A stretch of DNA of 29,212 nucleotides, from assembly GCA_051745635.1 (NCBI GenBank), contig JBNJEH010000039.1, positions 1 through 29,212 on the forward strand. Direction: 5' to 3'. Position 1 is the first letter of the stretch, and every line of letters starts with the position of its first letter. Shown here piece after piece: positions 16,886 to 25,400 of this stretch. Under the pieces are notes generated by a model. That model was given only the letters and a program-made list of their open reading frames with translations, had not been told where the DNA came from and made no database searches. The stretch is from Brumimicrobium sp051745635. GTDB taxonomy: Bacteria; Bacteroidota; Bacteroidia; Flavobacteriales_D; Crocinitomicaceae. Both the position numbers and the translations under genes were made by a program.

Positions 16886-16990
16886 TCTTTGAAAATTCAT
16901 CCAGACCTGATTTGTAGGATGGGTTTTGACTTCCCGGCTCTATCAGCGTTTCTGATGGCAGACAGGGAGTCATGCAGGAGTTGGGGGTAT
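16886..16990. repeat. Dispersed degenerate repeat, copy 1 (partner at 18326-18430)
   Basis: About 105 bases that match 18326-18430 at a constant offset of 1440, strongest in TCTGATGGCA...CAGGGAGTC.TGCAGGAGTTGGGGG. On the minus strand both copies encode a similar stretch (PNSC.TPC.PS.TL), in this copy in an open frame and in the other interrupted by TAG. It is probably the remains of a duplicated coding segment that I cannot name. Confidence 0.7.
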
Positions 16991-17021
16991 TCAAGTATTC
17001 ATCGATGACCTCGAACTCTTT

Positions 17022-17222
17022 ATTAGCTGAGTATCGTGCCTCAAAACCGAACAATTTGTACCATTTTTTATTTTTCTAAAACCCAAGAAAGCAGTTTTTC
17101 AATTTCGCTGATCAATAACCCAAAGAATAACTACTTGAACCATAGACAACTATTTTATCATTAACTGTCAACGTGTTACGAGTTTTTTACGGGTTTTGTG
17201 AAAAAGCTTCGATGTCGTGGGG
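17022..17222. repeat. Dispersed degenerate repeat, copy 1 (partner at 20028-20225)
   Basis: Shares TATCGTGCCTC, AAGCAGTTTTT, CTGATC, a variant of AACTA.CTGAACCA, GTGTTA.G.GTTTTTT and TCGATGT/GCGATGT in the same order with 20028-20225. It fills most of the 16803-17307 interval, together with the repeat at 16886-16990. No gene other than these remnants is seen in that interval. Its end (TTTT..AAAAGCTTCGATGT) is also echoed at about 19386-19410. Confidence 0.65.
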
Positions 17223-17307
17223 CAAAAGTGACCAGAGCTACACATCAACTTGGGTGGTTTTTATCATGAAAATATTGGGAAATACTGCGATTTGGTGCGT
17301 CGCGTTG

Positions 17308-17808
17308 TTATGCTTTGTATTTTATTTTCAGCTCATTATGTTTCTCTAATAGCTTATTCAATAGTTTTATCGAATAATATCGATTGTTTTCAAGAAATGT
17401 TTTAAAAATTGGTCTCAAATCATTTATTAAACCTTTGTCTTTTGCTACCGATAAGACTCCCAAAGTTCCGATACAATTTATCTCGAAATTTTCGGCAATC
17501 TTTCTAGCCTTTTTATCATCTATGAGTAGAAAATCTGCATTTAATTCTTTGTATAAAATCAAAGATTCCGATTCTCCGTAATCCATAACAAATGTTAATT
17601 CATTAAACCCTTTGATATTCGAAACTTTGGGTTTAAAGAACTGTTCTATATTGTAATAAAATTCAGTGCTTTTATCCAACGTAATTTCTTCCCAAACTCC
17701 TTTCGATATTTTAATTTCATTAAAGAGTTGGTTTAAAAGTTCGAGCTTATCGATAATTGCAAGTGAAAAAATTGGTCCCGCATCGGCAATTACAAGTCCG
17801 TTTTTCAT
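17308..17808 (-). CDS. DUF3368 PIN-like toxin
   Basis: 166 residues. The opening VIADAGPIFSLAIIDKLELL, the central GESESLILYKELNADFLLID and DDKKARKIAENFEINCIGTL are hallmarks of DUF3368, a PIN-fold nuclease family usually paired with a UPF0175 antitoxin. Acidic residues Asp9, the Glu of GESE and the DD of LIDDKKAR would form the metal site. The ATG overlaps or abuts the stop of the upstream UPF0175 gene at 17808, the usual antitoxin-first order. It would be an RNase toxin by family; its activity is not shown. Confidence 0.85.
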   Translation of the reverse strand: MKNGLVIADAGPIFSLAIIDKLELLNQLFNEIKISKGVWEEITLDKSTEFYYNIEQFFKPKVSNIKGFNELTFVMDYGESESLILYKELNADFLLIDDKKARKIAENFEINCIGTLGVLSVAKDKGLINDLRPIFKTFLENNRYYSIKLLNKLLEKHNELKIKYKA

Positions 17809-18068
17809 TATTTTAATTTTTCAATATCACTTAAAACATCCGTTTCATTCAAGTTTGAAATAGAAATTTTATTTGTGGCGAGTTCTTTTTCGAATTCATA
17901 TCTCGACATTCCAGAAAGCTGCGAAGCCTTTCCAATTGTCAATTTTTCAAGGTTATATAATTGAATGGCTAATGTTACCTTAATTCGCTTTTTAAGGTCA
18001 TTTTCTGACTCATTTAAAGCCAAAAGAATATCATCAGGAAAGTCAATTGATATTGTTTGAATGCTCAT
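17808..18068 (-). CDS. UPF0175 family antitoxin
   Basis: 86 residues (MSIQTISIDFPDDILLALNE ...). The N-terminal beta strand plus DDILLAL and the helix-turn-helix-like block LAIQLYNLEKLTIGKASQLSG, followed by MSRYEFEKEL, are characteristic of UPF0175 antitoxins. It is the upstream partner of the DUF3368 toxin and probably binds its own promoter. A TAAATTTG element lies 18 bases upstream on the same strand. Confidence 0.85.
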   Translation of the reverse strand: MSIQTISIDFPDDILLALNESENDLKKRIKVTLAIQLYNLEKLTIGKASQLSGMSRYEFEKELATNKISISNLNETDVLSDIEKLK

Positions 18069-18085
18069 CTCTTTTTACTTTTACT

Positions 18086-18093
18086 CAAATTTA
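18086..18093 (-). promoter_or_regulatory. -7 promoter element TAAATTTG for the UPF0175/DUF3368 pair
   Basis: On the minus strand TAAATTTG matches TAnnTTTG, placed so that transcription would start about 10 bases before the antitoxin ATG. No clear -33 element is seen at the expected distance. Confidence 0.35.
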
Positions 18094-18189
18094 ATGTTTT
18101 TCGAAGAAGAATAATTCTATTTGGAGTGGTTTTTCAATATAAAGCTTTACTACAATCCTTCCCAATCGTTCTAAAAAGGAGTTCCTCGT

Positions 18190-18258
18190 ATGCACAACAA
18201 AGAACTTCTTGAAGGAACGCTTATCAGTGTTCTAAAACAAACTGGTATTGATAAATGA
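18190..18258 (+). other. Short unrecognised open frame in a gap
   Basis: In the 18069-18546 gap, ATG 18190 opens 22 codons (MHNKELLEGTLISVLKQTGI, then DK) ending in TGA, with AAAGGAG 12 bases upstream, and more plausible coding fragments after the stop. It may be a piece of a decayed mobile-element or regulatory gene; I cannot name it. The rest of the gap holds the repeat at 18326-18430 and the promoter of the next gene. Confidence 0.2.
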
Positions 18259-18325
18259 ACGCTAAGTTGGTATAAATAATCTCAGCCAACGCGATCGGAG
18301 TCGCGTATGAACTGGGGGAACAGTC

Positions 18326-18430
18326 ATCTTTAAAATTCAGCCACTACTGATTTGTACGATAGATTTCGCCATCGCAGCTACATCAACGTGTCTGATGGCA
18401 CGCAGGGAGTCTTGCAGGAGTTGGGGGCAA
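18326..18430. repeat. Dispersed degenerate repeat, copy 2 (partner at 16886-16990)
   Basis: See copy 1. In this copy the minus-strand frame (APNSCKTPCVPSDTL) is broken by TAG. Confidence 0.7.
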
Positions 18431-18522
18431 TAGTGTGTTCCTCTAATCATTTACAAAAAAGCTGTCAATAATCTGATTGTCAATACAATATATCGATAGG
18501 ATAAAATATCAAAATTGATTTG

Positions 18523-18530
18523 TATCTTTG
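18523..18530 (+). promoter_or_regulatory. -7 promoter element TATCTTTG
   Basis: Perfect TAnnTTTG match, 16 bases before the ATG of the DUF2281-like antitoxin. A matching -33 TTG at 19 bases is not seen. Confidence 0.4.
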
Positions 18531-18546
18531 TAATAAAACAAGGTAA

Positions 18547-18750
18547 ATGGATCAAATACAGTTATATACGAAAATTAATTCTTTACCCAATGATATCAAA
18601 TCTGAGGTTAATGATTTTATTGATTTCTTAATGTCAAAAAAGAAAAAAGAACTTAAAAAAAAGAAACCAAAATTTGGATGTGCGAAAGGACAGATATATA
18701 CATCATCCGACTTTGATAAACCTCTTGATGATTTTAATGAATATATGTAA
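18547..18750 (+). CDS. DUF2281-like antitoxin (partner of a VapC toxin)
   Basis: 67 residues: YTKINSLPNDIKSEVNDFID and FLMSKKKKELKKKKPKFGCA are typical of DUF2281 antitoxins (helix, Lys-rich segment, then FGCAKG), followed by a C-terminal toxin-binding tail (FDKPLDDFNEYM). The stop overlaps the ATG of the toxin (TAATG). The antitoxin frame is intact although the toxin is broken. Confidence 0.8.
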   Translation: MDQIQLYTKINSLPNDIKSEVNDFIDFLMSKKKKELKKKKPKFGCAKGQIYTSSDFDKPLDDFNEYM

Positions 18751-19132
18751 TGAATTATATTCTCGATACTCATGCTGTAATTTGGTTTCTTAACGGCGAT
18801 GACAGGCTTTATATAAATCAAGGAACGTAATTGAAAATCAGGATAATTTAAAATTTGTAAGTATTGCAACTATCTGGGAGATTGCGATTTAAATTAGTCT
18901 AGGCAAATTTAAATTTGATGAAGGTTTTAAGAAGTTTATTGATTTAATTGAGGATAATGGGTTTGAAATTATTCCTATTTCATTTGACCATGCATTGACT
19001 GTTTCAACATTAGATTTCATTCATCGAGACCCTTTTGATCGCTTGATTATATCCCAAGCAATAATAGACAATCTAACGATAATTACCAGGGACAAGTATA
19101 TTGGGAAATATGATGTTAACACAACTTGGTGA
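18750..19132 (+). pseudogene. VapC-type PIN-domain toxin, inactivated by a frameshift and a stop
   Basis: From ATG 18750 the frame reads MNYILDTHAVIWFLNGDDRL, the PIN opening with the first catalytic Asp, but stops at 18828-18830. Removing one missing base near 18818-18820 restores the family sequence (ARNVIENQDNLKFVSIATIW, then EIAI), which is then hit by TAA at 18890-18892 where a Lys codon is expected (EIAI-K-ISLGKFKFD). The frame then runs on through IDLIEDNGFEIIPISFDHAL and the last PIN motif HRDPFDRLIISQAI, with ITRD, to TGA at 19130-19132. So one frameshift and one nonsense change separate it from a normal toxin of about 127 residues. The decay looks recent. Confidence 0.85.
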
Positions 19133-19223
19133 TTGACTTAAAATTGCCAGTTTCCAACAAACGATATAGTAAATTGAGCCTGCATAAGTTATGTCAACTT
19201 CCCTTTTCTAAATCAGCTTCCAC

Positions 19224-19385
19224 CTACTACCGTCCGACCCCAATCACGTGGTTGCCTCAATCCTTCTCAATTTATACTCTATCCAGCAAACTTCCCCACT
19301 ATAATCAACTGCAACGCTGTAACCATCATCCTCAGGTCTCACAACGATCTTATTTTGTATATAAGCGTGGCACGAATTTCCGTTC
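19224..19385 (-). pseudogene. Remnant of an unknown protein, copy 1 of three
   Basis: On the minus strand this repeat encodes PNGNSCHAYIQNKIVVRPED, then DGYSVAVDYSGEVCWIEYKL and RRIEATT, ended by TGA where copy 3 has Arg (CGA). An in-frame TAA also lies just upstream. Copies 2 (19838-19957) and 3 (20777-21073) carry the same segment. Copies 1 and 2 differ by only three substitutions and a 2-base deletion over about 120 bases. I do not recognise the family; the C-terminal continuation survives only in copy 3. The interval 19133-19416 contains nothing else I can identify. Confidence 0.65.
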
Positions 19386-19416
19386 GGTTTTTTTTAAAAA
19401 GCTGCGATGTGGCCGG

Positions 19417-19782
19417 TTAAACCTTCCACACACCTGAATTAATAGCGTTTTGTAGATCAAGTAAAGTTAAAGGCTTCCTATCCTCCCTTGGTAAAGGTAT
19501 CCAACTTCTTTTTTTACCAAAAATTAATCTGAATATAGGCCATACAACATCAGAAGATTCACTTTCCACTCCAAAATAATTTCGAGCATTAAAGTTTTCC
19601 ATTTTCACTTCAAATTTATCTCTAAATTCTATAAAAAAAATGTCAACGTCATCCCCCGTAATTCCCAAATCAAACTCTAGTTTTGTTCTATAATTCAAAT
19701 CCTTAATTGAGTGGGTATAATTCATCTTTTTTTGACAAAATTCAACAATAAACTCTTGCAAAGAATTGGATATTTTAGCCAT
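19417..19782 (-). CDS. DUF1493 family protein
   Basis: 121 residues: MAKISNSLQEFIVEFCQKKM, then FDLGITGDDVDIFFIEFRDK, then FEVKMENFNARNYFGVE. The LGI.GDD....F...F..KF.V....F pattern is the DUF1493 signature, a small acyl-carrier-protein-like fold without the phosphopantetheine serine. Members often occur singly in accessory or immunity-type gene arrays. It sits between remnant copies 1 and 2 on the same strand, with no operon partner. Function unknown. Confidence 0.7.
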   Translation of the reverse strand: MAKISNSLQEFIVEFCQKKMNYTHSIKDLNYRTKLEFDLGITGDDVDIFFIEFRDKFEVKMENFNARNYFGVESESSDVVWPIFRLIFGKKRSWIPLPREDRKPLTLLDLQNAINSGVWKV

Positions 19783-19837
19783 TTTATATTTCGCTTTTCG
19801 CCACTAGTTTCCAAAATCACCACCATTAGCTACCCCT

Positions 19838-19957
19838 CTACTACCGTCCGACCCCAATCGCGTGGTTGCCTCAATCCTTCTCAATTTGTACTCGATCCAG
19901 CACTTCCCCACTATAATCAACTGCAACGCTGTAACCATCATCCTCAGGTCTCACAAC
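19838..19957 (-). pseudogene. Remnant of an unknown protein, copy 2 of three
   Basis: Nearly identical to copy 1, with a 2-base deletion (CAGCACTT against CAGCAAACTT on the plus strand) that shifts the frame between SGEV and EYKL. The C-terminal part found in copy 3 is absent. The rest of the 19783-20236 interval is filled by the repeat at 20028-20225. Confidence 0.65.
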
Positions 19958-20027
19958 AAAATCCTGTTGAACTGGATAATTGTGAATATAATGAATTTTT
20001 GAGAAATCGTCTTTAGACTCCAGCGCT

Positions 20028-20225
20028 CCATTAGTTGATTATCGTGCCTCCAAAAATTACCATTCGTGACGATTTTTCTTTTCACACCCAACAAAGCAGT
20101 TTTTAACATATTACTGATCGCTAATCTGACAAACAACTATCTGAACCAACATTTCTGTTTATTTTTGATTGTAAGTGTGTTATGCGTTTTTTTCGGTTTT
20201 AGGAAATTTCTGCGATGTTATGTGG
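20028..20225. repeat. Dispersed degenerate repeat, copy 2 (partner at 17022-17222)
   Basis: See copy 1. Ends in TTCGG TTTT..TTTCTGCGATGT, close to the boundary sequence that also borders remnant copy 1 at about 19386-19410 (TTCGGTTTTT...GCTGCGATGT). Confidence 0.65.
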
Positions 20226-20236
20226 GAAGCCTGGGG

Positions 20237-20731
20237 TCACTTTAAATAATTCATAAACATTTCCTTCGTTTGTTCATCTATACCTTCTATAGCGACAAGA
20301 TAGGTTATAAAACGATTAATACTTCCTTTATTTATTTTGTATTTCACTTCACTATTTGTGCAAATAATAAGATCTTCTACATTTTCAGAATTATATTTTG
20401 ATTTAGCTTGATTACGAATTACACTAGATATTTCTTCCATGCTTTGTGATTCAATCTGAACAGTAATAATTATTGGAGACAAGGTGTCCGAACCACCATC
20501 AAACACAGGGTAATAGTGACTAATACAAGGCATTAATTTATGGTCAACCTCCTTTTCTAAAGTCGTAAAAATAGTTATAACCTTCCTTTCAGAAGAATAT
20601 GAAAAATCTTTTTGAAAACTTAAAATTGAAAAACTTTTAAATTGATCCGTTTCTAGTGATTCTTGTGAAAGTAGAATATCAAACCAAAATACTAATAAAA
20701 CCAGAAAAAAAATTTTAATCACCCTATACAT
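20237..20731 (-). CDS. Small secreted protein of unknown function
   Basis: 164 residues with a signal peptide (MYRVIKIFFLVLLVFWFDIL, then LSQ). The mature part alternates hydrophobic beta strands (KVITIFTTLEKEV, PIIITVQIESQSM, DLIICTNSEVKYK) and ends in a helix (EQTKEMFMNYLK). No family recognised and no sorting domain, so a periplasmic location is most likely. It is flanked by repeats and remnant genes and may belong to the accessory island. Confidence 0.55.
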   Translation of the reverse strand: MYRVIKIFFLVLLVFWFDILLSQESLETDQFKSFSILSFQKDFSYSSERKVITIFTTLEKEVDHKLMPCISHYYPVFDGGSDTLSPIIITVQIESQSMEEISSVIRNQAKSKYNSENVEDLIICTNSEVKYKINKGSINRFITYLVAIEGIDEQTKEMFMNYLK

Positions 20732-20776
20732 TTTTTATTATAATTTCATTAATGCATCTATGACAGCTGTCGAAAA

Positions 20777-21073
20777 CTACATAACCGTATTTCCGACTTT
20801 AAATCTACAATTCTGATCAACCTTTTTTACAAATGATTTGAGGTTAAAACTCTTTGTTTCCTCAGAAATTCGATCACTAGGGTTGAAATGTATAAAGTCA
20901 AAGACAATATCTGTGCCATCCTGCGACCCCAATCGCGTGGTTGCCTCAATCCTTTTCAATTTATACTCCATCCAGCAAACTTCCTCACTATATTCTACCC
21001 ACTACTAACAACATTATCCTCAGATCTCACAACGATCTTATTTTGTATATAAGCGTGGCAGGAATTTCCGTTT
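20777..21073 (-). pseudogene. Remnant of an unknown protein, copy 3 of three (keeps the C-terminus)
   Basis: The repeat at 20924-21073 encodes ..YSEEVCWMEYKLKRIEATTR on the minus strand and continues to a natural end with LGSQDGTDIVFDFIHFNPSD, RISEETKSFNLKSFVKKVDQ and NCRFKVGNTVM. An in-frame TAG lies about 12 codons upstream of MEYKL and the region before that is garbled, so the N-terminal part is lost. The open piece from ATG 20971 (64 codons) could still be translated. Joined with copy 1 it shows what the ancestral C-terminal domain of about 95 residues looked like. Confidence 0.6.
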
Positions 21074-21103
21074 TTCCCAGTTCCTTTCAGTGAATAACAT
21101 ACA

Positions 21104-22405
21104 TCAATCCGAAGCGTTGCTTTTGCCCTGCGTTTTGTACTTTTTCTTGTATTTCAGGTACAATTCCTCCTGGTGGTTCATCAGCTGAACCGGTTTTCCC
21201 TGAATGCGCGCGTCGATCACATTGTTGGTGCGCATGTCTAAAGCATCTCCTTCGCTGATAAAAAAGCTGGCTTTCTTTCCCTCCTCAATGCTTCCAACGA
21301 GGTGGTCCACTCCCATTATTTTTGCAGCGTTCAGTGAAACAGCGGAAATAGCTTCCTCCTCCCCGAGGCCATAAGCCATCGCTGATCCCGCCAGAAAAGG
21401 GAGGTTTCGCGTATTCATTGTCTCCATCCGTCCCGAATTCTGAATACAAAACTGAACACCTTTTTCCTGAAGCAAAGCCGGCAGTCGATAAGGTAAATCA
21501 ATCGGGTCGTCCGAATTTTCCGGAAGCGTGTGCCCTCCTTTCAAGATCACGGGTATTTCGGCGTCCTTCAACAAACTGGCAATTTTATAGGCATCGTACC
21601 CGCCAATGATCACCGGGAATTCAACTTCAAACGATTCGACAAATTCCAGAATATCAGTCAGCGCCTTGAGTTCATTGGCGTGAACATACAACCGCTTAGT
21701 ACCTTGAAAAATGGCTTTCATCGCCTCGTAGCGCGCGTCGAACTCCTCACTTCCCTCACTGTAAGCCTGTGCGGCGGTAAAAAAGTCCTCAATTTCAGTT
21801 ACTTTCTCGCCATATTTTTCATTCTTTTCTTTGGGTTTCGGTTCGGCCCACCAGCCACCACCTTTAAGCGTAGAAGGCCAATTCAGGTGAATGCCATCAT
21901 CTGTTTTCAGCGCTGCATCTTCCCAGTTCCATCCTTCAAGCTTCACGATTGAGGACGTGCCAGAGATCACTCCGCCTTTTGGTGTGGCTTGTGCGTAAAG
22001 AACGCCGTTCGTTTTTACCGTAGCGCTTACATCTGAAGTCGCATTAAAAGCAATGAGTGAGCGAACATGCGGGTTCCATTTTCCGACCTCATCAAAATCC
22101 CGCGTAGCGCGCACCGCATCAATTTCAGTGAGTCCCAGCGTCGAATTTGGTGCAATAAATGCCGGATACAGGTGATTACCCTTACATTCAATGATGGTGT
22201 CCCATTTTTCCGGATCGACCGTGTGCGCCAGTGCATTTTTGACCAGCACAATTTCATCGCCTTCGATGCCTACCAGTCCCTGAGCATATTTCTCGCCGTT
22301 ACCGACGTGCACCGTAGCGCGGGAATATAAGATGCGCTGCTGACTCCAGGTGTTCGCATTTGCTATCAAAAGAGCCGCGAAAATGATCACTAATTTTTCT
22401 TTCAT
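21104..22405 (-). CDS. Secreted amidohydrolase-family protein, metal site apparently incomplete
   Basis: 433 residues with a signal peptide (MKEKLVIIFAALLIANANTW). The layout is that of an imidazolonepropionase-like amidohydrolase: an N-terminal beta sandwich (GNGEKYAQGLVGIEGDEIVL), a barrel, and the usual C-terminal EAISAVSLNAAKIMGVDHLV, then GSIEEGKKASFFISEGDALD. The expected metal-binding His-x-His after the first strand is absent: the sequence is YPAFIAPNSTLGLTEI. Few histidines remain, for example VHANEL and KGGHTL. It is therefore probably inactive as a classic two-metal hydrolase or has changed function. It lies 12 bases after the tandem amidohydrolase gene and may act with it as a complex. 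Confidence 0.8.
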   Translation of the reverse strand: MKEKLVIIFAALLIANANTWSQQRILYSRATVHVGNGEKYAQGLVGIEGDEIVLVKNALAHTVDPEKWDTIIECKGNHLYPAFIAPNSTLGLTEIDAVRATRDFDEVGKWNPHVRSLIAFNATSDVSATVKTNGVLYAQATPKGGVISGTSSIVKLEGWNWEDAALKTDDGIHLNWPSTLKGGGWWAEPKPKEKNEKYGEKVTEIEDFFTAAQAYSEGSEEFDARYEAMKAIFQGTKRLYVHANELKALTDILEFVESFEVEFPVIIGGYDAYKIASLLKDAEIPVILKGGHTLPENSDDPIDLPYRLPALLQEKGVQFCIQNSGRMETMNTRNLPFLAGSAMAYGLGEEEAISAVSLNAAKIMGVDHLVGSIEEGKKASFFISEGDALDMRTNNVIDARIQGKPVQLMNHQEELYLKYKKKYKTQGKSNASD

Positions 22406-22417
22406 ACCGCTTATAAA

Positions 22418-25400
22418 TTATTGCGCTTCCTCACCAATTGAGTCGCAATGCCAATGTTTTTTTTCTTTCTTTTTAAACGTCTTTTTCTCCTCGCCCTTTT
22501 TATTAGAAGCCAGCATTTTATTGATGATACGGGCTTTTTCCTGAGCAATTTGCTGCCGATGACGTGAATTGTCGGCGGCTCTGTAAAGTTCTTCGCCGTC
22601 CACAAACACGTGCAGGGTGCGCGCTTTTATACTCAGTGGGTGGTCCGACCATACCACGACGTCGGCGTCTTTCCCCACCTTTAAACTTCCCATGCGGTCC
22701 TCTAGATGCAGGAGTTTGGCGGGGTTCAGCGTCACCATTTTCCAGGCCTCCTCTTCGGTCATGCCTCCATATTTTATAGCCTTTGCAGCCTCCTGATTCA
22801 ACCGGCGTCCCATCTCGGCATCATCGGAATTGATGGCTACCGTTACGCCCTGTTCATTCATGAGCGAAGCGTTGTAAGGTATGGCATCTTTGACCTCGTA
22901 TTTGTAAGCCCACCAATCCGAAAATGTGCTTCCTCCAGCTCCGTGCTCCGCCATCTTATCAGCCACTTTGTAGCCTTCTAAAATATGTGTAAAAGTGTTT
23001 ACGGTAAAGCCCATCGAATCCGCTACGTGCATGAGCATATTGATTTCGCTCTGTACATAGCTGTGGCAACTGATGAAGCGTTCGCTGTTCACGATTTCCA
23101 GTACCGCCTCCAGTTCGAGGTCTTTTGCGGGGCGTTTTACACCTTTCATTTTTCTTCTTTTGGGGGACAGCGCGTTGTATTCCTCCCACTTTTGCTCATA
23201 TTTCTTAGCGCGTTTAAATGCGTCGTAAAAAACCTGCTCAACACCCATTCTCGTCTGAGGGAAACGGACCGTGCGAAAAGATCCCCAGTTAGATTGTTTC
23301 ACATTTTCACCCAATGCAAATTTGATGAACTTCGGCGCATCATCGATCAACATCTCTCCTGGTGCATGCCCCCATTTCAGCTTGATCAAGGCAGACTGTC
23401 CGCCAATGGGATTTGCAGAACCGTGGAGGAGTTGAGAAGCCGTAACACCTCCACTCAACTGGCGATAAATGTTGATGTCATCTGACCGCACGACGTCCGC
23501 GATACTGACCTCGGCAGAAACAGCTTGTCCACTTTCGTTGACTCCTTTGGAAATAGCGATGTGCGAATGCTCATCAATAATTCCCGAAGTAACGTGTAAA
23601 CCTTCGCAGTCAATTTCTACAGCATCCGCAGGTACAGAGAAGTTTCCCGTGCCCGCAAAGTCAATTTTTCCGTCCTTGATGATCACCGTTCCTTCTTTGA
23701 CAATGCCTTCTGATTCATTCGTCCAAAGTGTAGCATTCCGCAAGACGTACGTCTGCTTGCCCGGGAGTGAATCCCATCCATAAGCCATGTTCGGATAGCG
23801 CAATTTTTCAATAGCAATGGTATCTATTTCTAACGGTTTTTCTTCTGTTTCATCTTCATGCCGTTCAATTTGAACTCCCGTCCAGCTTCCCCATTCGCCG
23901 TTGGGCATTTGACCCTGGCCCAGGAACAGGTCGAGTCGCTCGTTAAAGTGTCCGTGCAAGGTCACCACACCCGTGTAAAAGTCATCATCTACCTCAAAAT
24001 GGAAAACGGCATCATTTTTTTCGCGCTCAATATGAACTTTCGCCGTCGTTGTATCCATGGTTTCCACTGGTGGATTTTCCGAAGAGTCCACCACCGTAGT
24101 ATACGTTTTCGTTTTTCCTTTTGGTTGAGCAGCGTCACCTGTTATTTCTACTACGTAGGAAGTGCTGTCGAGACTGAACCGGTATTTTCCGCGTATATCT
24201 ACCTCGGGTAACTTGTGCAGAATTTGACGATGTCCAACGGACCAGGATTCCAGTAGTTTTACATCTTTAAACTCAAAAGGATCGTTGTCATAGATGGAGA
24301 AACTCGCCAATTTACCCGCTTCAATACTCCCGAGGTCGGATGACAAATTGAGCATTTCGGCCGGCCTTTCTGTCAGCGATCGTATGACCTCCTCGCGGGA
24401 CAATCCAGCCTCGCGCGCCGCATGCAGGTGTTTCCAGAAATCTGCTGGTTTTTTATGCCCCTTTGTGGAGATTGCAAACGGAACGGATTTCTTTTCGAGG
24501 AAAAAAGGATTGCCGGGGGCGAGTTCCCAGTGCTTGAGGTCGCTCAATGGAATTTGACGGGAAACATAAGGATCTGCAACATCGTAAGCTGCCGGGAAGT
24601 TGATGGGTACGACCAATGGATGCTTCAATTCCTGCATAGCATCAATCCGTTCGTATTCATTGCCACCACCAATAATGTTCAACGGCAAATCAAATTCTTC
24701 AGCTAACTTCCGGACGCGCAACACTTCGAGTTTATCGTCTACATCAAAAAACAAAGGCAGGTTCAATTGTGCATTCAGTGCTTCCAGCGAAAGGTTTTTC
24801 GGGAGACACGATTTATTTTCGTCATAATAACGCGCATCGTACATCGCTTGACGGAACAGCGCAATCGCACCCATTTGAGAAGACGGATAGGTCTGCCGGG
24901 AAACGCCCTTTTTCAGTGAAAAAAATGCTGCCGCTTCAGCGCGGATTACCGCCTCATCTTCCGGGACATCGCCGAGGGCAACTACTGCACCTGTACCCCG
25001 CATAATACCATCCTGAATATGCGTAAGCGCCACGCTATACCCCATTTTCTGCATCTGTTCAGCCTTTTCCTTCTTCTGTTCAAAATGGTCGGCCGCCTTC
25101 ATTTCAGGTTTTATGGATTCGTTCCAGTAAAATGCGCCTTTCTTTTTACTTTTCAGCTGCGGTCTTGGTTTCCACTTTTTCTTATCCGGCTCCGGGAGAC
25201 CAACATCGGCGTGCAGCTCGATGAATGATGGAACGATCGTTTTTCCTTTCATATCAATTTCAACGGCTCCTTTCGGTTTCCGAACGAGCTTACCGACTGC
25301 CTGAACGCGTCCATCCTCTATAACTACAGATGCTTTCTCCAGTGTTTTTTCACTGCTGACAACTACTTTGGCATTTTTTAAAACGTACGCCACTGGTTCG

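Noticed and set aside
16803..17054. 84-codon N-terminal extension of the SRPBCC gene
   Set aside because: It coincides with the degenerate repeats at 16886-16990 and 17022-17222 and adds nothing like the SRPBCC fold; the internal ATG at 16802 gives a normal family length.
17022..20225. Chromosomal integron with attC sites
   Set aside because: The repeats contain GTGTTA.G.G motifs reminiscent of attC cores, but I see no pair of complementary core sites, no consistent single-gene cassettes in one direction and no integrase in the window.
16803..21103. CRISPR array
   Set aside because: The repeats are few, long and degenerate with irregular spacing; there are no short regular repeat-spacer units and no cas genes.
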